A stretch of DNA of 64,000 nucleotides from Propionivibrio sp. (GCA_016705685.1 JADJLB010000002.1:549690-613689), one strand, 5' to 3'. Positions 1 through 10,306 are shown, counted from the stretch's first letter. The notes: generated by a model from the letters alone, not told the origin. Numbers and translations: made by a program.

Positions 1-2
1 AC

Positions 3-1325
3 AAACGTCCTTATGACAGCCTGAGCAGAAGTCTCGTATTACCCTTTGTCACCTTGGGTTATGTCGTTAGCGCGGTATTGAGTCTGGTCACCTTCGGCAT
101 CGTTTCCAATCTGGAGGAGCGGGCCATTCACCGCGTGCTTCAGCTGGAAATGGAAAGCTTTCGCAATCGACAGGCGCTGAACCCGGCAGCACTCCTGCCC
201 TCATCCGCCATCCTCACCGGTTACCCTTTGCCGGTACCCGGCTTGCCTGAATTGACTGGCGTTAAACCTGGCGAAGAGCGCATCGAGATATTCCTGCACG
301 ACGAGCACAACTACTCGGTACTGCTCGCCGAATCGAACGGCAAGACCTACGCGCTGGTCTATGATCGCACCGATATCAATTCCAGTCTGGGAGAACTGGC
401 CTTGTTCCTGGTCTTCGGCACCGCAATAATGACCCTGCTTTCGGCCCTGGTGGGGCACCACCTTGCCGGGCAGGTCATCCGCCCGATTCGTATGCTGTTG
501 CGTGAAATATCGGAGAAGGCGGACGGACTTAACCCACAAGAAAGCAGACCCTTGAGTTTCGCGTCCGAGGCCTATCCCAACAACGAGATCGGCCGTCTGG
601 TCCAGAGTATGGACCAGTACGCTTTGCGGCTCCAGGGATTCCTGGAGCGGGAGAGTTATTTTGCGGCCGACGTCAGCCATGAATTGCGCACGTCCGTGGC
701 GATCGTTCGTGGCGCCGCCGAGTTGCTGGTCGAGTTCCCGTATCTCCCGGAAGCGGTTCGCCATCGCTTGCAAACCATCCTGCGTCAGTCGATACGCATG
801 GGGCATATCCTCGAAGCCATGCTTCACCTGGCCAGAGAGGATGGCGATCAGGATGACCCGGCCTGTGCCATGGCCGAAGTCATAGAAGATGCGGTAGCGG
901 ATTGCCGACCCGCTTTGGCCGGGCGCCCGATCCTCATTGTCGTCGATGTGCTGGAACGCTCAATTCTTCCTGTGGAACGTTCCATGGCCTGGGTGGTGGT
1001 CAGCAATCTGTTGCGCAATGCCTGCACCTATACCCGGGAAGGCGTGATAAGCGTTCGCCTGGATGGCAACCAGCTGGAAATCGCCGATAGCGGCATCGGC
1101 ATACCCGAGGACCGTTTTCCTACACTGTTCAAACGGCTCGACAAAGGCGAGGATAGCCCGGGGTTCGGTCTGGGCTTGTCGATCGTTTCCCGTGTGGCCC
1201 ACCGGCTTGGCTGGACAGTCGACATTCAGAGTGCTCAGGGGGCGGGAACCCGGGTATGCATTACCTTCCTGTCGCCGAAGGACGCGAAGAATCTACACCG
1301 AATTGGTGAGCGCTCGACGACCTGA
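3..1325 (+). CDS. Sensor histidine kinase, 5' end outside the window
   Basis: The frame is open to the first base of the window, so the start codon lies upstream; the TTG at 54 is internal. Visible parts are an N-terminal membrane segment, a periplasmic stretch of about 100 residues, a second membrane segment followed by a HAMP-like linker, a HisKA dimerisation box with the phospho-acceptor in DVSHELRTS, and a HATPase domain with N box NLLRNA, G1 box DSGIGI and G2 box GFGLGLSI. This is the usual membrane-bound kinase of a two-component system. The partner regulator is probably upstream, outside the window. The signal is unknown. Confidence 0.9.
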   Translation, partial: KRPYDSLSRSLVLPFVTLGYVVSAVLSLVTFGIVSNLEERAIHRVLQLEMESFRNRQALNPAALLPSSAILTGYPLPVPGLPELTGVKPGEERIEIFLHDEHNYSVLLAESNGKTYALVYDRTDINSSLGELALFLVFGTAIMTLLSALVGHHLAGQVIRPIRMLLREISEKADGLNPQESRPLSFASEAYPNNEIGRLVQSMDQYALRLQGFLERESYFAADVSHELRTSVAIVRGAAELLVEFPYLPEAVRHRLQTILRQSIRMGHILEAMLHLAREDGDQDDPACAMAEVIEDAVADCRPALAGRPILIVVDVLERSILPVERSMAWVVVSNLLRNACTYTREGVISVRLDGNQLEIADSGIGIPEDRFPTLFKRLDKGEDSPGFGLGLSIVSRVAHRLGWTVDIQSAQGAGTRVCITFLSPKDAKNLHRIGERSTT

Positions 1326-1372
1326 CGCGGTAAATCGCGCAGCATTGCCTACGGCGAATTTAGCTTTCCGGG

Positions 1373-1912
1373 TCAGGGGAGATAATTCAGTTCGACGCGG
1401 CGCATTCTCTGCCGACACTCCGCCGTTTTGCAGATTTCCGGTTTTTTCCCGTTGCCGGCGCGATTTCGTCGCACCTGTCTGGGCGGCGCTCCGTAGGCTT
1501 TGAGTAATTTACCGACATTCGTCATCCGCTCTTCCGCGATGGCCAGATTGTAGTTGATGCTCCCCAAATCGTCGGTGTGACCGGCGATCGTCAGTATTTT
1601 CTTCGGGTTTTCCTTCAAGTATTCGGCATGTAAGCGGAGTTTCGCTTCGCCTGCGAGATCTACGGTCGTCGCCCCCGAAGCGAAATAGATGATGTTCTCC
1701 TCGGCAACGGTATCGACCGCTGCATCCGCAGAAGCCGCTGGCGAATCGTCCTTGCCCGCGACCGCCGATGGAACCTTGCTTGCTTCGGCTGGTGCCTCGT
1801 TTTCGGACAAGGGCGCGTGCTGCGGCACGCCGCTGCAACCCGAAAGCAGCAGGATGCAGACGAGCAAGCGGATGCAATGACCGGCGGGCAAGTTCAGCAT
1901 GAGTGGGCGCAT
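1373..1912 (-). CDS. OmpA-family peptidoglycan-associated lipoprotein
   Basis: The protein has 179 residues. It starts with a lipoprotein signal peptide ending in the lipobox LLSGC, then an Ala/Ser/Pro-rich linker, then an OmpA C-terminal domain carrying GHTDDLGSINYN and a following EERMTNV helix, the usual peptidoglycan-contact elements. It is probably anchored to the outer membrane and binds diaminopimelate in peptidoglycan. The extreme C-terminus (RMRRVELNY) matches the conserved end of the domain. It converges on the upstream kinase and lies 26 bp downstream of the marR-type gene on the same strand, so co-transcription is possible. Confidence 0.85.
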   Translation of the reverse strand: MRPLMLNLPAGHCIRLLVCILLLSGCSGVPQHAPLSENEAPAEASKVPSAVAGKDDSPAASADAAVDTVAEENIIYFASGATTVDLAGEAKLRLHAEYLKENPKKILTIAGHTDDLGSINYNLAIAEERMTNVGKLLKAYGAPPRQVRRNRAGNGKKPEICKTAECRQRMRRVELNYLP

Positions 1913-1938
1913 TTATCGAATTTCATGTGGATAAAAGG

Positions 1939-2448
1939 TCAGGCCGCATCCGGCGACCGGAAAGACACCATGGCGGACAGGGGCGTATTGGCAAAGGAGG
2001 CGTTTTTGCCCGGCAGATGCCGAATCAGTTCAGATAGATTGATATTCAATGTTTTAAGGACGACGTCTGGTATGGCCCAGAGTGCTTCAGGCAGGATGCC
2101 TTCCGCCGGGCCGGGAAGCGTTGCAATGGCCTTGAGACCATCGTCGGCAAGACAAAGCCCCACCCGGCGTTGATCTTCGCACTGGCGCTTCTTTATCAGG
2201 TATCCGCGGGCAACCAGCTTGTCGACCAGCTGGCTGCAGGTGGATTGATGTATCCCCATGCGGCAAGCCAGGCCGGACACGCCCAATTCGGGGTGGCGTT
2301 GAATTTCCTGGAGTATCCACATCTGGGTCCCCGGCAGGCCGCATTGTTCTTCGATCTCGCGGAAGTACTGGCGCATCGAGCCGTAGATCACACGGAATTG
2401 CTGGAGCACTTCAAGGGCAAGTTGAGGCGATGCCGTCGTTGTTTGCAT
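1939..2448 (-). CDS. MarR-family transcriptional regulator
   Basis: The protein has 169 residues with a winged helix-turn-helix: recognition region GVSGLACRMGIHQSTCSQLVDKLVARGYL followed by a basic wing (KKRQCEDQRRVGLCL). This is the standard MarR arrangement of dimeric regulators that respond to small ligands. A strong sigma70-type promoter lies 32 bp upstream and overlaps an imperfect palindrome, which suggests autoregulation. Ligand and targets cannot be deduced; the OmpA-type lipoprotein downstream is a possible co-transcribed partner. Confidence 0.88.
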   Translation of the reverse strand: MQTTTASPQLALEVLQQFRVIYGSMRQYFREIEEQCGLPGTQMWILQEIQRHPELGVSGLACRMGIHQSTCSQLVDKLVARGYLIKKRQCEDQRRVGLCLADDGLKAIATLPGPAEGILPEALWAIPDVVLKTLNINLSELIRHLPGKNASFANTPLSAMVSFRSPDAA

Positions 2449-2479
2449 GCAAGCGAACCTGTCTGTGTTGTTCGTCTCA

Positions 2480-2508
2480 ATTATATTGAAAATAAATGTA
2501 GTTTACAA
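2480..2508 (-). promoter_or_regulatory. Sigma70-type promoter of the marR-like gene with overlapping palindrome
   Basis: On the minus strand, -35 TTGTAA and a perfect -10 TATAAT are separated by exactly 17 bp, and the start codon follows 31 bp after the -10. The imperfect inverted repeat ATTGAAAAT/GTTTACAAT (2485-2509, 7 of 9 pairs) covers the promoter and is a candidate MarR operator. Confidence 0.65.
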
Positions 2509-2826
2509 TACGCCTTATTGACTTATTTTGTCGTGGGGCGGTCCATCCGTCGATCATGTTTCCTACGGAAGCGCTTTCCGCGTGCGTTCGCCAGGCCCGG
2601 TGACGAAACCGCTCTATTCGGAAGGTTTGTCTTCAAGGCTTTGAGTACAATACGCAACATGCATCAGCTCGAAGTGAATTCACATCGTCGTCAAGCCATC
2701 CCGAATATTTAATCAACATGTCAATGGCTCCACCGCTGGCCCTTGGACTTCAGGATCGATGAGGCTAGCCCAGGGCCGCGCAGAATGCGTGTACTGCAAC
2801 TTGAAGGTCGTTTGAAAGCATAAACA
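2509..2826. other. Intergenic region, no gene seen
   Basis: About 320 bp between the MarR promoter and the ClC gene. I see no convincing coding sequence. It contains a perfect 10-bp palindrome GTGAATTCAC at 2674-2683, which could be an operator or chance, and no clear -35/-10 pair for the downstream gene. Confidence 0.4.
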
Positions 2827-4125
2827 ATGGCTCGTCTCCTTGGCACAATCAGCACGCTGCGCTGGCAGACCCGGATCAAGCTGTGGCTCGCCGCATTGCT
2901 GGCGGGCCTGATGGTGGTGGCCTTTGCCAAACTGGCGGACATGGCGCTTGGGTTTTTTGCGTATCTCACAAGCGGACGTGCCTGGGTGCCCTTGATATTG
3001 ACGCCGACCATTGGCATGTTGACGGTGTGGCTGACGCGGCGCTTCTGCCCCGGCGCCGAAGGCAGCGGCATTCCTCAAGTGATCGCCGCCACCTGGCTTG
3101 CCGCCAAGGGCAAACCGGTCAACACCTTGTTGTCGCTGCGGATCGCCTTCGGCAAGATTTTTCTGGGCGCGCTGGCGCTGGTGGGTGGGTTCTCGGCGGG
3201 GCGCGAAGGTCCTTCCGTTCAGGTCGCTGCGTCGGTGATGCATTCAATCCACAGTTTTTTTCCGCATTCAAGAGCATTGCGCATGCAGGATCTGATTCTT
3301 GCGGGTGGCGCGGCGGGCGTGGCCGCAGCGTTCAATACGCCTCTGGCCGGTATCGTCTTCGCCATTGAAGAACTGGGTCGCCGGCTTGAAACGCGCACCA
3401 GCGGTGTCCTGGTCAGCACCATCATCATTTCCGGCCTGGTCGCCGTGGCCCTGCTTGGCAACTACAATTACTTCGGACATCTCAAAGTAGGCAACCTGGA
3501 TCGGACCATTATTTTGCCGATCATTGTTGCCGGGCTGCTGACCGGCTTGCTTGGCGGGCTATTCAGCCGCCTGATGTTATGGCCGCAACAGCGAAAGGAT
3601 CTCAAGGTGTGGCGTTGGCGGAACGAATATCCGATCTATTTTGCCGGGCTCTGTGGATTGCTGATAGCCATTATCGGTTTGGTCGGTGGAGGCCTCTCCT
3701 ACGGCAGCGGCTACATGATCACGTCGCAGGTCGTGTCCGGTGAACTGGTGCTTCCCTGGCACGCGCCGCTGACACGTTTTCTGGCCACCATCGTCAGTTA
3801 CTACTCGGGTATTCCCGGCGGGATTTTTGCCCCGGCGCTGGCCGTGGGCGCTTCCTTGGGCTCCAATCTGGCGCAATTGCTGGGCATACCGGCGGATACC
3901 ATCCCGGTGATCGCCCTGTGCATGGCGGGATTTCTGGCTGCCGTCACCCAGGCGCCGATCACCTCGGCCATCATCGTGATGGAGATGATCGATGGGCATG
4001 AAATGGTCATTAGCCTGATGGCGGTGACCTTGATCGCCAAAGCCGTCAGTGGCCGGCTGAGTCCGGAGCTTTACCAGCATCTGGCGCTGGGGTTCCGGAC
4101 GACAAATGAACCTGCGGGCCCCTGA
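2827..4125 (+). CDS. ClC-family chloride channel/transporter
   Basis: The protein has 432 residues, with multiple hydrophobic helices and the three ClC anion-binding signatures in order: GSGIPQ (about residue 79), GREGPSVQ (about 125; E127 matches the gating glutamate) and [15 protein letters not shown] near residue 330. The internal FAIEE (about residues 178-182) keeps the glutamate that serves proton coupling in ClC exchangers, so an H+/Cl- antiporter is more likely than a pure channel. No C-terminal CBS pair is present. It is a single gene with a 50-bp gap before recQ. Physiological role (acid resistance, volume control) is inferred only. Confidence 0.92.
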   Translation: MARLLGTISTLRWQTRIKLWLAALLAGLMVVAFAKLADMALGFFAYLTSGRAWVPLILTPTIGMLTVWLTRRFCPGAEGSGIPQVIAATWLAAKGKPVNTLLSLRIAFGKIFLGALALVGGFSAGREGPSVQVAASVMHSIHSFFPHSRALRMQDLILAGGAAGVAAAFNTPLAGIVFAIEELGRRLETRTSGVLVSTIIISGLVAVALLGNYNYFGHLKVGNLDRTIILPIIVAGLLTGLLGGLFSRLMLWPQQRKDLKVWRWRNEYPIYFAGLCGLLIAIIGLVGGGLSYGSGYMITSQVVSGELVLPWHAPLTRFLATIVSYYSGIPGGIFAPALAVGASLGSNLAQLLGIPADTIPVIALCMAGFLAAVTQAPITSAIIVMEMIDGHEMVISLMAVTLIAKAVSGRLSPELYQHLALGFRTTNEPAGP

Positions 4126-4175
4126 ATGCGCCGCCGCCAGACTGTCGTCGGACCACTCCGTTTACGCGCCTTCCT

Positions 4176-6080
4176 TTGACGTCGGGCTGCCTTGTGAACC
4201 CTTCGACTGACTCGTCCTCTGTCGCTATCCTGCATGAATTGTTCGGCTACAAGGCCTATCGCGGGGCGCAAGCAGAGATCGTCGCGCATGTGATCGGCGG
4301 TGGTGACGCGCTGGTGCTGATGCCCACCGGTGGCGGCAAGAGCCTGTGCTACCAGATGCCGGCGATCATGCGCCACCGCGCCGGTCGCGGCGTGGCGGTT
4401 GTTGTGAGCCCCTTGATTGCGCTCATGCATGATCAGGTGGGCGCGCTCGAGGTGGCCGGCGTGCACGCCGCTTTCATCAACTCGACTCTGACGCTGGACG
4501 AGACGCAGCGGATCGAAGGCGAAATGTTGAGTGGCCGTTTGGTGCTTCTTTATGTGGCCCCCGAACGGCTGACTACGCCGCTCATGCTCAGGCAGCTCGA
4601 TTCGCTACGCGAGCGCGGCCTGCTCAGCCTTTTTGCCATCGACGAGGCGCATTGCGTGAGCCAGTGGGGCCACGATTTTCGTGCCGAGTATCAGGCGCTT
4701 AATGTCCTCCACGAGCGCTACCCCGGTGTGCCGCGTATCGCGCTCACCGCGACGGCCGACGATCTGACGCGCGCCGACGTCATTGAACGCCTCGCATTGA
4801 CTGAAGCCCGCGTTTTCATCAGCAGTTTCGACCGGCCAAACATCCGTTACACCGTCGTCGAAAAGGCCGATGCACGCCGGCAGCTCTTGCACTTCATCCA
4901 CGACGAACATGAGGGAGATGCCGGCATTATTTACTGCCAGTCACGCAGGAAGGTCGATGAGACGGCGGACTGGCTCGATCGTCAGGGCATCAATGCATTG
5001 CCGTACCACGCCGGGCTCGCTGCCGAGGTGCGCCGAAGCCACCAGGACCGCTTCTTGCGCGACGAGGGCGTCGTCATGGTCGCCACCATCGCTTTTGGCA
5101 TGGGCATCGACAAGCCGGACGTACGCTTCGTCGCGCACCTGGACTTGCCGAAGAACATCGAGGCTTACTACCAGGAGACCGGTCGAGCCGGCCGCGACGG
5201 CCAGCCTGCCGATGCCTGGATGGCCTACGGCCTGGCCGATGTAGTCAACCAGCGGCGCATGATCGACGAGAGTCCGGCCGTCGAGGCGTTCAAGCGCAGC
5301 CAGCGTGGCAAGCTCGACGCGCTGCTGTCGCTGGCCGAAGCGCACGATTGCCGGCGCGTCCGGCTGCTCGCCTATTTTGGCGAGGCGAGTGTCGCTTGCG
5401 CTGCGCACCAGAACGCCTGCGACAACTGTCTGAATCCGCCCGCCACCTGGGACGCCACCGAGGCCGCGCGCAAGGCGCTCTCCGGGGTCTATCGTTTCCA
5501 CCAGCAGCGCGGTCAGCACTTCGGCGCCGGGCATCTGATCGATGTCTTGCGCGGCAAGCCGACCGAGAAGGTTGTGCAGTTCGGGCATGGGAGCCTCAGC
5601 ACCTTCGGCATCGGCGCCGACGTTAGCGAAGCGCAGTGGCGTGTCGTGCTGCGTCAGTTGATCGCGCTCGGCTACCTGCAAACCGAAGGCGACTACAACA
5701 CCCTGGAACTCACGTCGGCAGCGCGCCAGGTGCTGCGCGGCGAAGTGCAGATATTGCTGCGACAGCCCGCTGTTGCGCCAAAGCCCGGGCGGGTCGCGAA
5801 GCTTGGCAAGGGCACCAGTGCCCAGCGCAGCCGGGCCAAGTCGCCGCCCTTGCCGCTCGATGAAGCGGGCCTGGCGCGTTTTGAAGCGCTGAAGGCGTGG
5901 CGCGCCGAGCTTGCGCGCAAACACAAGCTGCCGGCCTATGTCATTTTCCACGACGCGACGCTGGCAGAGATGGCGCATGCGGCACCCGACTCACTGGAGG
6001 CCATCGAAAACATCAGTGGTGTCGGCGTGAAGAAACTTGAGACCTACGGGCGCGACATCCTGCGCGTCCTGGGTAGCTGA
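4176..6080 (+). CDS. recQ: ATP-dependent DNA helicase RecQ
   Basis: The protein has about 630 residues. Motif [11 protein letters not shown], the DEAH box in [16 protein letters not shown] and motif VI in ETGRAGRDG define a superfamily 2 RecQ helicase. A cysteine-rich Zn subdomain (CDNC), a winged-helix RQC region and a C-terminal HRDC domain ([13 protein letters not shown]) follow, as in Escherichia coli RecQ. It unwinds DNA 3' to 5' in recombination and replication-fork repair. The start is uncertain: TTG at 4176 or GTG at 4194, neither with a good ribosome binding site. Confidence 0.95.
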   Translation: MTSGCLVNPSTDSSSVAILHELFGYKAYRGAQAEIVAHVIGGGDALVLMPTGGGKSLCYQMPAIMRHRAGRGVAVVVSPLIALMHDQVGALEVAGVHAAFINSTLTLDETQRIEGEMLSGRLVLLYVAPERLTTPLMLRQLDSLRERGLLSLFAIDEAHCVSQWGHDFRAEYQALNVLHERYPGVPRIALTATADDLTRADVIERLALTEARVFISSFDRPNIRYTVVEKADARRQLLHFIHDEHEGDAGIIYCQSRRKVDETADWLDRQGINALPYHAGLAAEVRRSHQDRFLRDEGVVMVATIAFGMGIDKPDVRFVAHLDLPKNIEAYYQETGRAGRDGQPADAWMAYGLADVVNQRRMIDESPAVEAFKRSQRGKLDALLSLAEAHDCRRVRLLAYFGEASVACAAHQNACDNCLNPPATWDATEAARKALSGVYRFHQQRGQHFGAGHLIDVLRGKPTEKVVQFGHGSLSTFGIGADVSEAQWRVVLRQLIALGYLQTEGDYNTLELTSAARQVLRGEVQILLRQPAVAPKPGRVAKLGKGTSAQRSRAKSPPLPLDEAGLARFEALKAWRAELARKHKLPAYVIFHDATLAEMAHAAPDSLEAIENISGVGVKKLETYGRDILRVLGS

Positions 6081-6110
6081 TCGGGCGACAATTTCGGTTA
6101 AGCTGTCCGC

Positions 6111-6407
6111 ATGGATTTTCTGGATCTTCTCGGGCTTCTGCTGCTGGCGGCGACTGGCTGGATATGGTTCGATAGCCTCAACGCCCGCGAGGCGGCGGTA
6201 TCGGCCGCCAGGGCCGCCTGCCGTTCGGAGGACAGGCTGCTGCTCGACGACACCGTGGCCATCCAGCGCGTCGCCCTGGGTCGCGATGACGACGGCGTGT
6301 TGCGCATTTGGCGACGTTATGGATTCGAATACAGCGATACGGGCAATGACCGCTGTGCAGGACGCATTGTCATGCTCGGCGGCCAGGTACAGGTGATCAC
6401 GCTGTGA
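6111..6407 (+). CDS. DUF3301-type small membrane-anchored protein
   Basis: The protein has 98 residues: an N-terminal hydrophobic segment (about residues 5-20) with a WFDS motif just after it, then a small soluble domain ending in GGQVQVITL. Length, the N-terminal anchor and the ARAACRSEDRLLLDDTVAI region match the DUF3301 family of gamma- and betaproteobacteria, whose function is unknown. It begins 30 bp after recQ on the same strand and may be translated from the same message. Confidence 0.75.
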   Translation: MDFLDLLGLLLLAATGWIWFDSLNAREAAVSAARAACRSEDRLLLDDTVAIQRVALGRDDDGVLRIWRRYGFEYSDTGNDRCAGRIVMLGGQVQVITL

Positions 6408-6447
6408 CCCGGTTGTGCTTTAGACGGCAGGGAACCATTCAGAACAC

Positions 6448-9183
6448 ATGAAGACGTCCGAGCGAAAGAATGACTGGCATCAGTTGCCGGTCGACCGGGT
6501 GGCAGAACACCTGGAGACCGCGCTGGGCGACGGCCTGTCGGACGAGGCGGTCAACGCCCGGCGTGCGCTGCATGGCGAGAACCGCATCACGCCAAAACCA
6601 GGGCGGGGGCCGTTGCTGCGTTTCGCCCTGCAGTTCAGTCAGCCGCTGGTCGTGGTGCTGGTGATCGCCGGCGCGGTCACGGCTTTCCTGGGCGAATGGG
6701 TCGATTCCGGGGTCATCTTCGGCGTCACGCTGATCAATGCGCTGATCGGCTTCATTCAGGAAGGCCGTGCCGAAAGCGCGCTGGTGGCGCTGGCGCGCTC
6801 GGTGACGAGCGAAGTCACGGTGCTGCGCAGCGGCGCCAAACAGCGCCTGCCATCGACCGCGCTGGTACCCGGCGATGTGGTGCTGCTGGCGGCTGGCGAC
6901 AAGGTGCCGGCGGATTTGCGCCTGTTTCGCGCGAAAGAATTGCAAGCGATCGAGTCGGCGCTGACCGGCGAATCCACGGCAGTGAGCAAGCACCACAAGG
7001 CGCTGTCGCCGGATACCCTGCTCGCCGAGCGCGGCAACATGGCGTATGCCGGCACGGTGATGATCCGCGGCCAGGGCGCCGGCGTCGTGGTGGCGACCGG
7101 CGACGCAACGGAAACGGGGCGTATCTCGCGCCTGATCGCCGAAGCGCCCGATCTCAGCACGCCACTGACCAGCAAGATGGCGGTATTCAGTAACTGGCTA
7201 TTGATCGCCATTGGCCTGCTCGCCGTGTTGACCTTCCTGATCGGCTTGTGGCGCGGCGAATCGGCTCTTGAAATGTTCATGGCCGCCGTAGCACTGGCGG
7301 TCGGGGCCATCCCCGAGGGTTTGCCGGCGGCGATGACCATCACGCTGGCCATCGGCGTTTCGCGCATGGCCAGACGCCGCGCGATCATCCGCAAATTGCC
7401 GGCGGTCGAAACGCTGGGCAGCACGACGGTGATCTGCTCGGACAAGACCGGCACGCTGACCGAGAACCAGATGACCGTGCGCGAGATTTTTGCCGGTGGG
7501 GTGAGCTACCCGGTGAGCGGCAGCGGGTATGCGCCAACGGGAAAGATTGGCGACGAGGCTGACTTGCCTGACCTGGATTCGCCGGACGCCGTTGCGCTGC
7601 GCCAATGCCTGCTGGGCGGCGCGCTGTGCAACGATGCCGGCTTGCGCAAGTCCGAGCGGCATTGGGAGATTACCGGTGATCCGACCGAAGGCGCGTTGCT
7701 CGTTGCACTGCGCAAGGGCGGGCTTGACGAAGGGACACTGCAGAAACAATTCCCCCGGCTCGACGAAATCCCCTTCGATTCGGCTCGCCAGTACATGGCC
7801 ACCCTGCACGAAATCGAAGGGCTGCGCATGGCGTATTTTAAGGGCGCCATTGAGCAGTTGCTGCCGCGCTCGACAGGCATGCTCGATGCGGCGGGAACGC
7901 CCGTGCCGATCGATCGCCGGCAGATCGAGCAGCGTGCCGGCGAGATGGCCGCCGCCGGTTTGCGCGTGCTTGCGGTCGGGCGGCTGGTCTGCCTTGCAGG
8001 CAGTGCGCTGGATCGCGAACAGCTTGAGCGGGATGGCTGCGCGCTTCAGTTCGTCGGCCTGTTCGGGATGATCGATCCGCCACGGCCCAAGGCGATTTCG
8101 GCAGTAAAGGCCTGTCATGCCGCGGGCATCGTGGTCAAGATGATTACTGGCGACCACGCCCTGACCGCGCTTTCGATTGCCAGACAGATCGGCATCGTCA
8201 AGGCGGGGGGAAAGACCGAAAATACCGCACTGACGGTACTCACCGGGCGCGAGCTGGCTGAACTCGACGACGATGCGCTGCGCCGCGCCGCGCACGCCGT
8301 GCATGTCTTCGCCCGGGTCGAACCGGAACAGAAACTGCGACTGGTGCGTGCCCTGCAGGCCGATGGCGAGGTCGTGGCGATGACCGGCGACGGCGTGAAT
8401 GACGCGCCGGCACTCAAGCAGGCCAATATCGGCATCGCCATGGGTCTGGCCGGTACCGAGGTGGCCAAGGAAGCGGCCGACATGGTGCTGACCGATGACG
8501 ATTTCGCCGCCATTGAAGCGGCCGTCGAGGAGGGCCGCGGCGTCTATGACAACATCGTCAAGTTCATCACCTGGACGCTGCCGACCAATTTCGGCGAAGG
8601 CCTGGTCATCATGGCGGCCATCGTGGCCGGCGTCACCTTGCCGATCACGGCGCTGCAGATTCTTTGGATCAATATGACGACCGCCGTATTTCTTGGCCTG
8701 CCCCTGGCCTTCGAGCCAATTGAGGCCGGGATCATGCACCGTGCGCCGCGTCAACCGGGGACGCCGATCCTCGATGGGGCGTTGATCGCGCGCATCGTGC
8801 TGGTCAGCGTGCTGTTGCTGGCCGGTTCTTTCGGCCTCTTTCTGCTCGAACTTGAACGCGGGCACACCCTGGCCGAAGCGCGCACTGTGGCGGTCAATGT
8901 CTTCGTCGTGGTCGAGGCGTTTTACCTGTTCAACTGCCGTTCGTTTGAACGCTCGGCGCTGAGTATCGGATTCTTTTCCAATCCGACGGTCTGGTACGGC
9001 ATCGGGACGATGGTCGTTCTGCAACTGGCGCTGACCTACGTGCCGCTGATGAACCGGCTGTTCTCAACCGCCCCGATCGATGCGCGGGCGTGGGCGGAGA
9101 TACTCGCCCTGGGTTTTGCCGCAATGCTGATCGTCGGCGTGGAAAAACGCTATTTGCATCGGCACAGGCGCGGACCAACGTAA
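6448..9183 (+). CDS. P2-type cation-transporting ATPase
   Basis: The protein has 911 residues and the full P-type ATPase order: N-terminal cation-ATPase domain, actuator with TGES (about residues 173-176), PEGLPA in the fourth transmembrane helix (about 289), phosphorylated Asp in DKTGTLT (D332), nucleotide-binding domain, hinge TGDGVNDAP (about 646), and six C-terminal membrane helices. PEGLPA places it near Ca2+ and Na+/K+ pumps, but the sixth transmembrane helix reads NMTTA where SERCA-type pumps have NLVTD, so a site-II aspartate is missing and the ion is uncertain. It is 40 bp after the DUF3301 gene and may share its transcript. Confidence 0.9.
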   Translation: MKTSERKNDWHQLPVDRVAEHLETALGDGLSDEAVNARRALHGENRITPKPGRGPLLRFALQFSQPLVVVLVIAGAVTAFLGEWVDSGVIFGVTLINALIGFIQEGRAESALVALARSVTSEVTVLRSGAKQRLPSTALVPGDVVLLAAGDKVPADLRLFRAKELQAIESALTGESTAVSKHHKALSPDTLLAERGNMAYAGTVMIRGQGAGVVVATGDATETGRISRLIAEAPDLSTPLTSKMAVFSNWLLIAIGLLAVLTFLIGLWRGESALEMFMAAVALAVGAIPEGLPAAMTITLAIGVSRMARRRAIIRKLPAVETLGSTTVICSDKTGTLTENQMTVREIFAGGVSYPVSGSGYAPTGKIGDEADLPDLDSPDAVALRQCLLGGALCNDAGLRKSERHWEITGDPTEGALLVALRKGGLDEGTLQKQFPRLDEIPFDSARQYMATLHEIEGLRMAYFKGAIEQLLPRSTGMLDAAGTPVPIDRRQIEQRAGEMAAAGLRVLAVGRLVCLAGSALDREQLERDGCALQFVGLFGMIDPPRPKAISAVKACHAAGIVVKMITGDHALTALSIARQIGIVKAGGKTENTALTVLTGRELAELDDDALRRAAHAVHVFARVEPEQKLRLVRALQADGEVVAMTGDGVNDAPALKQANIGIAMGLAGTEVAKEAADMVLTDDDFAAIEAAVEEGRGVYDNIVKFITWTLPTNFGEGLVIMAAIVAGVTLPITALQILWINMTTAVFLGLPLAFEPIEAGIMHRAPRQPGTPILDGALIARIVLVSVLLLAGSFGLFLLELERGHTLAEARTVAVNVFVVVEAFYLFNCRSFERSALSIGFFSNPTVWYGIGTMVVLQLALTYVPLMNRLFSTAPIDARAWAEILALGFAAMLIVGVEKRYLHRHRRGPT

Positions 9184-9268
9184 AATCGTTCGAGCTTACT
9201 GGTTGGGGCGCCGATGTGGGAAAGCGATGATTTACCCAGAACACGCTTTCGACGCCAGGGACGATTCA

Positions 9269-9296
9269 GTTGAAATATGAGATTCTGACCCCATGT
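9269..9296 (+). promoter_or_regulatory. Heat-shock (sigma32-type) promoter of htpX
   Basis: GTTGAAA, 13 bp, then CCCCATGT agrees with the sigma32 consensus CTTGAAA-N(11-16)-CCCCATNT except the first base. It lies about 105 bp upstream of the htpX ATG at 9400, and htpX is a classical heat-shock gene in other proteobacteria. Confidence 0.6.
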
Positions 9297-9399
9297 GATG
9301 TGCGCTTGCGTTGCGCGCGCTGGCTGTCATCGACGGAGCGGGCGTAGCCGGTGGCCCCCCAACGCAGTCTTGAACTCCATGCGCACTAAAGGAATGACG

Positions 9400-10278
9400 A
9401 TGAAACGTATTTTTCTATTTCTCGCGACCAATCTGGCCATCGTGCTGGTGCTCTCGGTCACCATGCGCCTGCTCGGCGTCGAGCCTTATCTCAACGCCAA
9501 CGGCCTGAACCTCGGTTCGCTGCTGATTTTTGCCGCCGTCATGGGCTTTGGCGGCTCGTTCATCTCGCTGGCCATATCCAAGTGGTCGGTCAAGAAATCG
9601 ATGGGCGTGCAGGTCATCGAAACGCCGTCGAACTCGACCGAATTCTGGCTGGTCGAGACCATCCGCAAGTTCGCAACCGAGGCGGGAATCCAGATGCCCG
9701 AGGTCGGTATCTACCCGGCGCCCGAGGTCAACGCGTTTGCCACCGGGATGAGCAGGAACAGTTCGCTGATCGCCGTATCGACCGGCCTGTTGCAGAACAT
9801 GTCGCGTGCCGAGGCCGAGGCGGTGCTCGGGCATGAGGTCACGCACGCGGCCAACGGCGATATGGTGACGCTGGCGCTGATTCAGGGCGTGGTCAATACC
9901 TTCGTCATGTTCCTGTCGCGCGTTATCGGGCATCTGGTGGACCGGGTGGTGTTCAAGACCGAGCGCGGCCACGGCCCGGCTTTCTTTGTCACGATGATCG
10001 TTGCCGAGCTGGTGCTGGGCATTCTGGCGTCGATCATCGTCATGTGGTTTTCACGTCAGCGCGAATTCCGCGCCGATCGCGGTGGCGCCAGCCTGGCCGG
10101 GCGCACCAACATGATTGCCGCACTGCAACGCTTGAATGCGCTGCACCCGCAACCCTTGCCCGAGCGGATGGCCGCCTTCGGCATTGCGGGGGGCGTCGGT
10201 AGCGGGCTGAAACGGCTGTTCATGACCCATCCGCCGCTGGAGGAGCGTATCGCCGCGCTCAGGGCCGCGCAGGAATAG
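9400..10278 (+). CDS. htpX: Membrane-bound zinc metalloprotease HtpX
   Basis: The protein has 292 residues. The start is set at ATG 9400 because AAAGGA lies just upstream and the protein then begins [11 protein letters not shown] as in HtpX; the longer frame from 9295 overlaps the promoter. Two N-terminal membrane helices precede the M48 peptidase domain with the zinc motif HEVTH (in [13 protein letters not shown]), followed by two more helices and the third zinc ligand region [10 protein letters not shown]. HtpX degrades misfolded inner-membrane proteins together with FtsH. Confidence 0.95.
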   Translation: MKRIFLFLATNLAIVLVLSVTMRLLGVEPYLNANGLNLGSLLIFAAVMGFGGSFISLAISKWSVKKSMGVQVIETPSNSTEFWLVETIRKFATEAGIQMPEVGIYPAPEVNAFATGMSRNSSLIAVSTGLLQNMSRAEAEAVLGHEVTHAANGDMVTLALIQGVVNTFVMFLSRVIGHLVDRVVFKTERGHGPAFFVTMIVAELVLGILASIIVMWFSRQREFRADRGGASLAGRTNMIAALQRLNALHPQPLPERMAAFGIAGGVGSGLKRLFMTHPPLEERIAALRAAQE

Positions 10279-10306
10279 GTGTGCCGCCGGTAAGCTGTCG
10301 CTTGGC

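Noticed and set aside
2170-2712. Plus-strand frame overlapping the marR-like gene
   Set aside because: Shadow of the marR gene; the part beyond it has no recognisable domain.
9295-9399. N-terminal extension of HtpX from 9295
   Set aside because: It overlaps the heat-shock promoter, has no ribosome binding site, and is not like the HtpX N-terminus.
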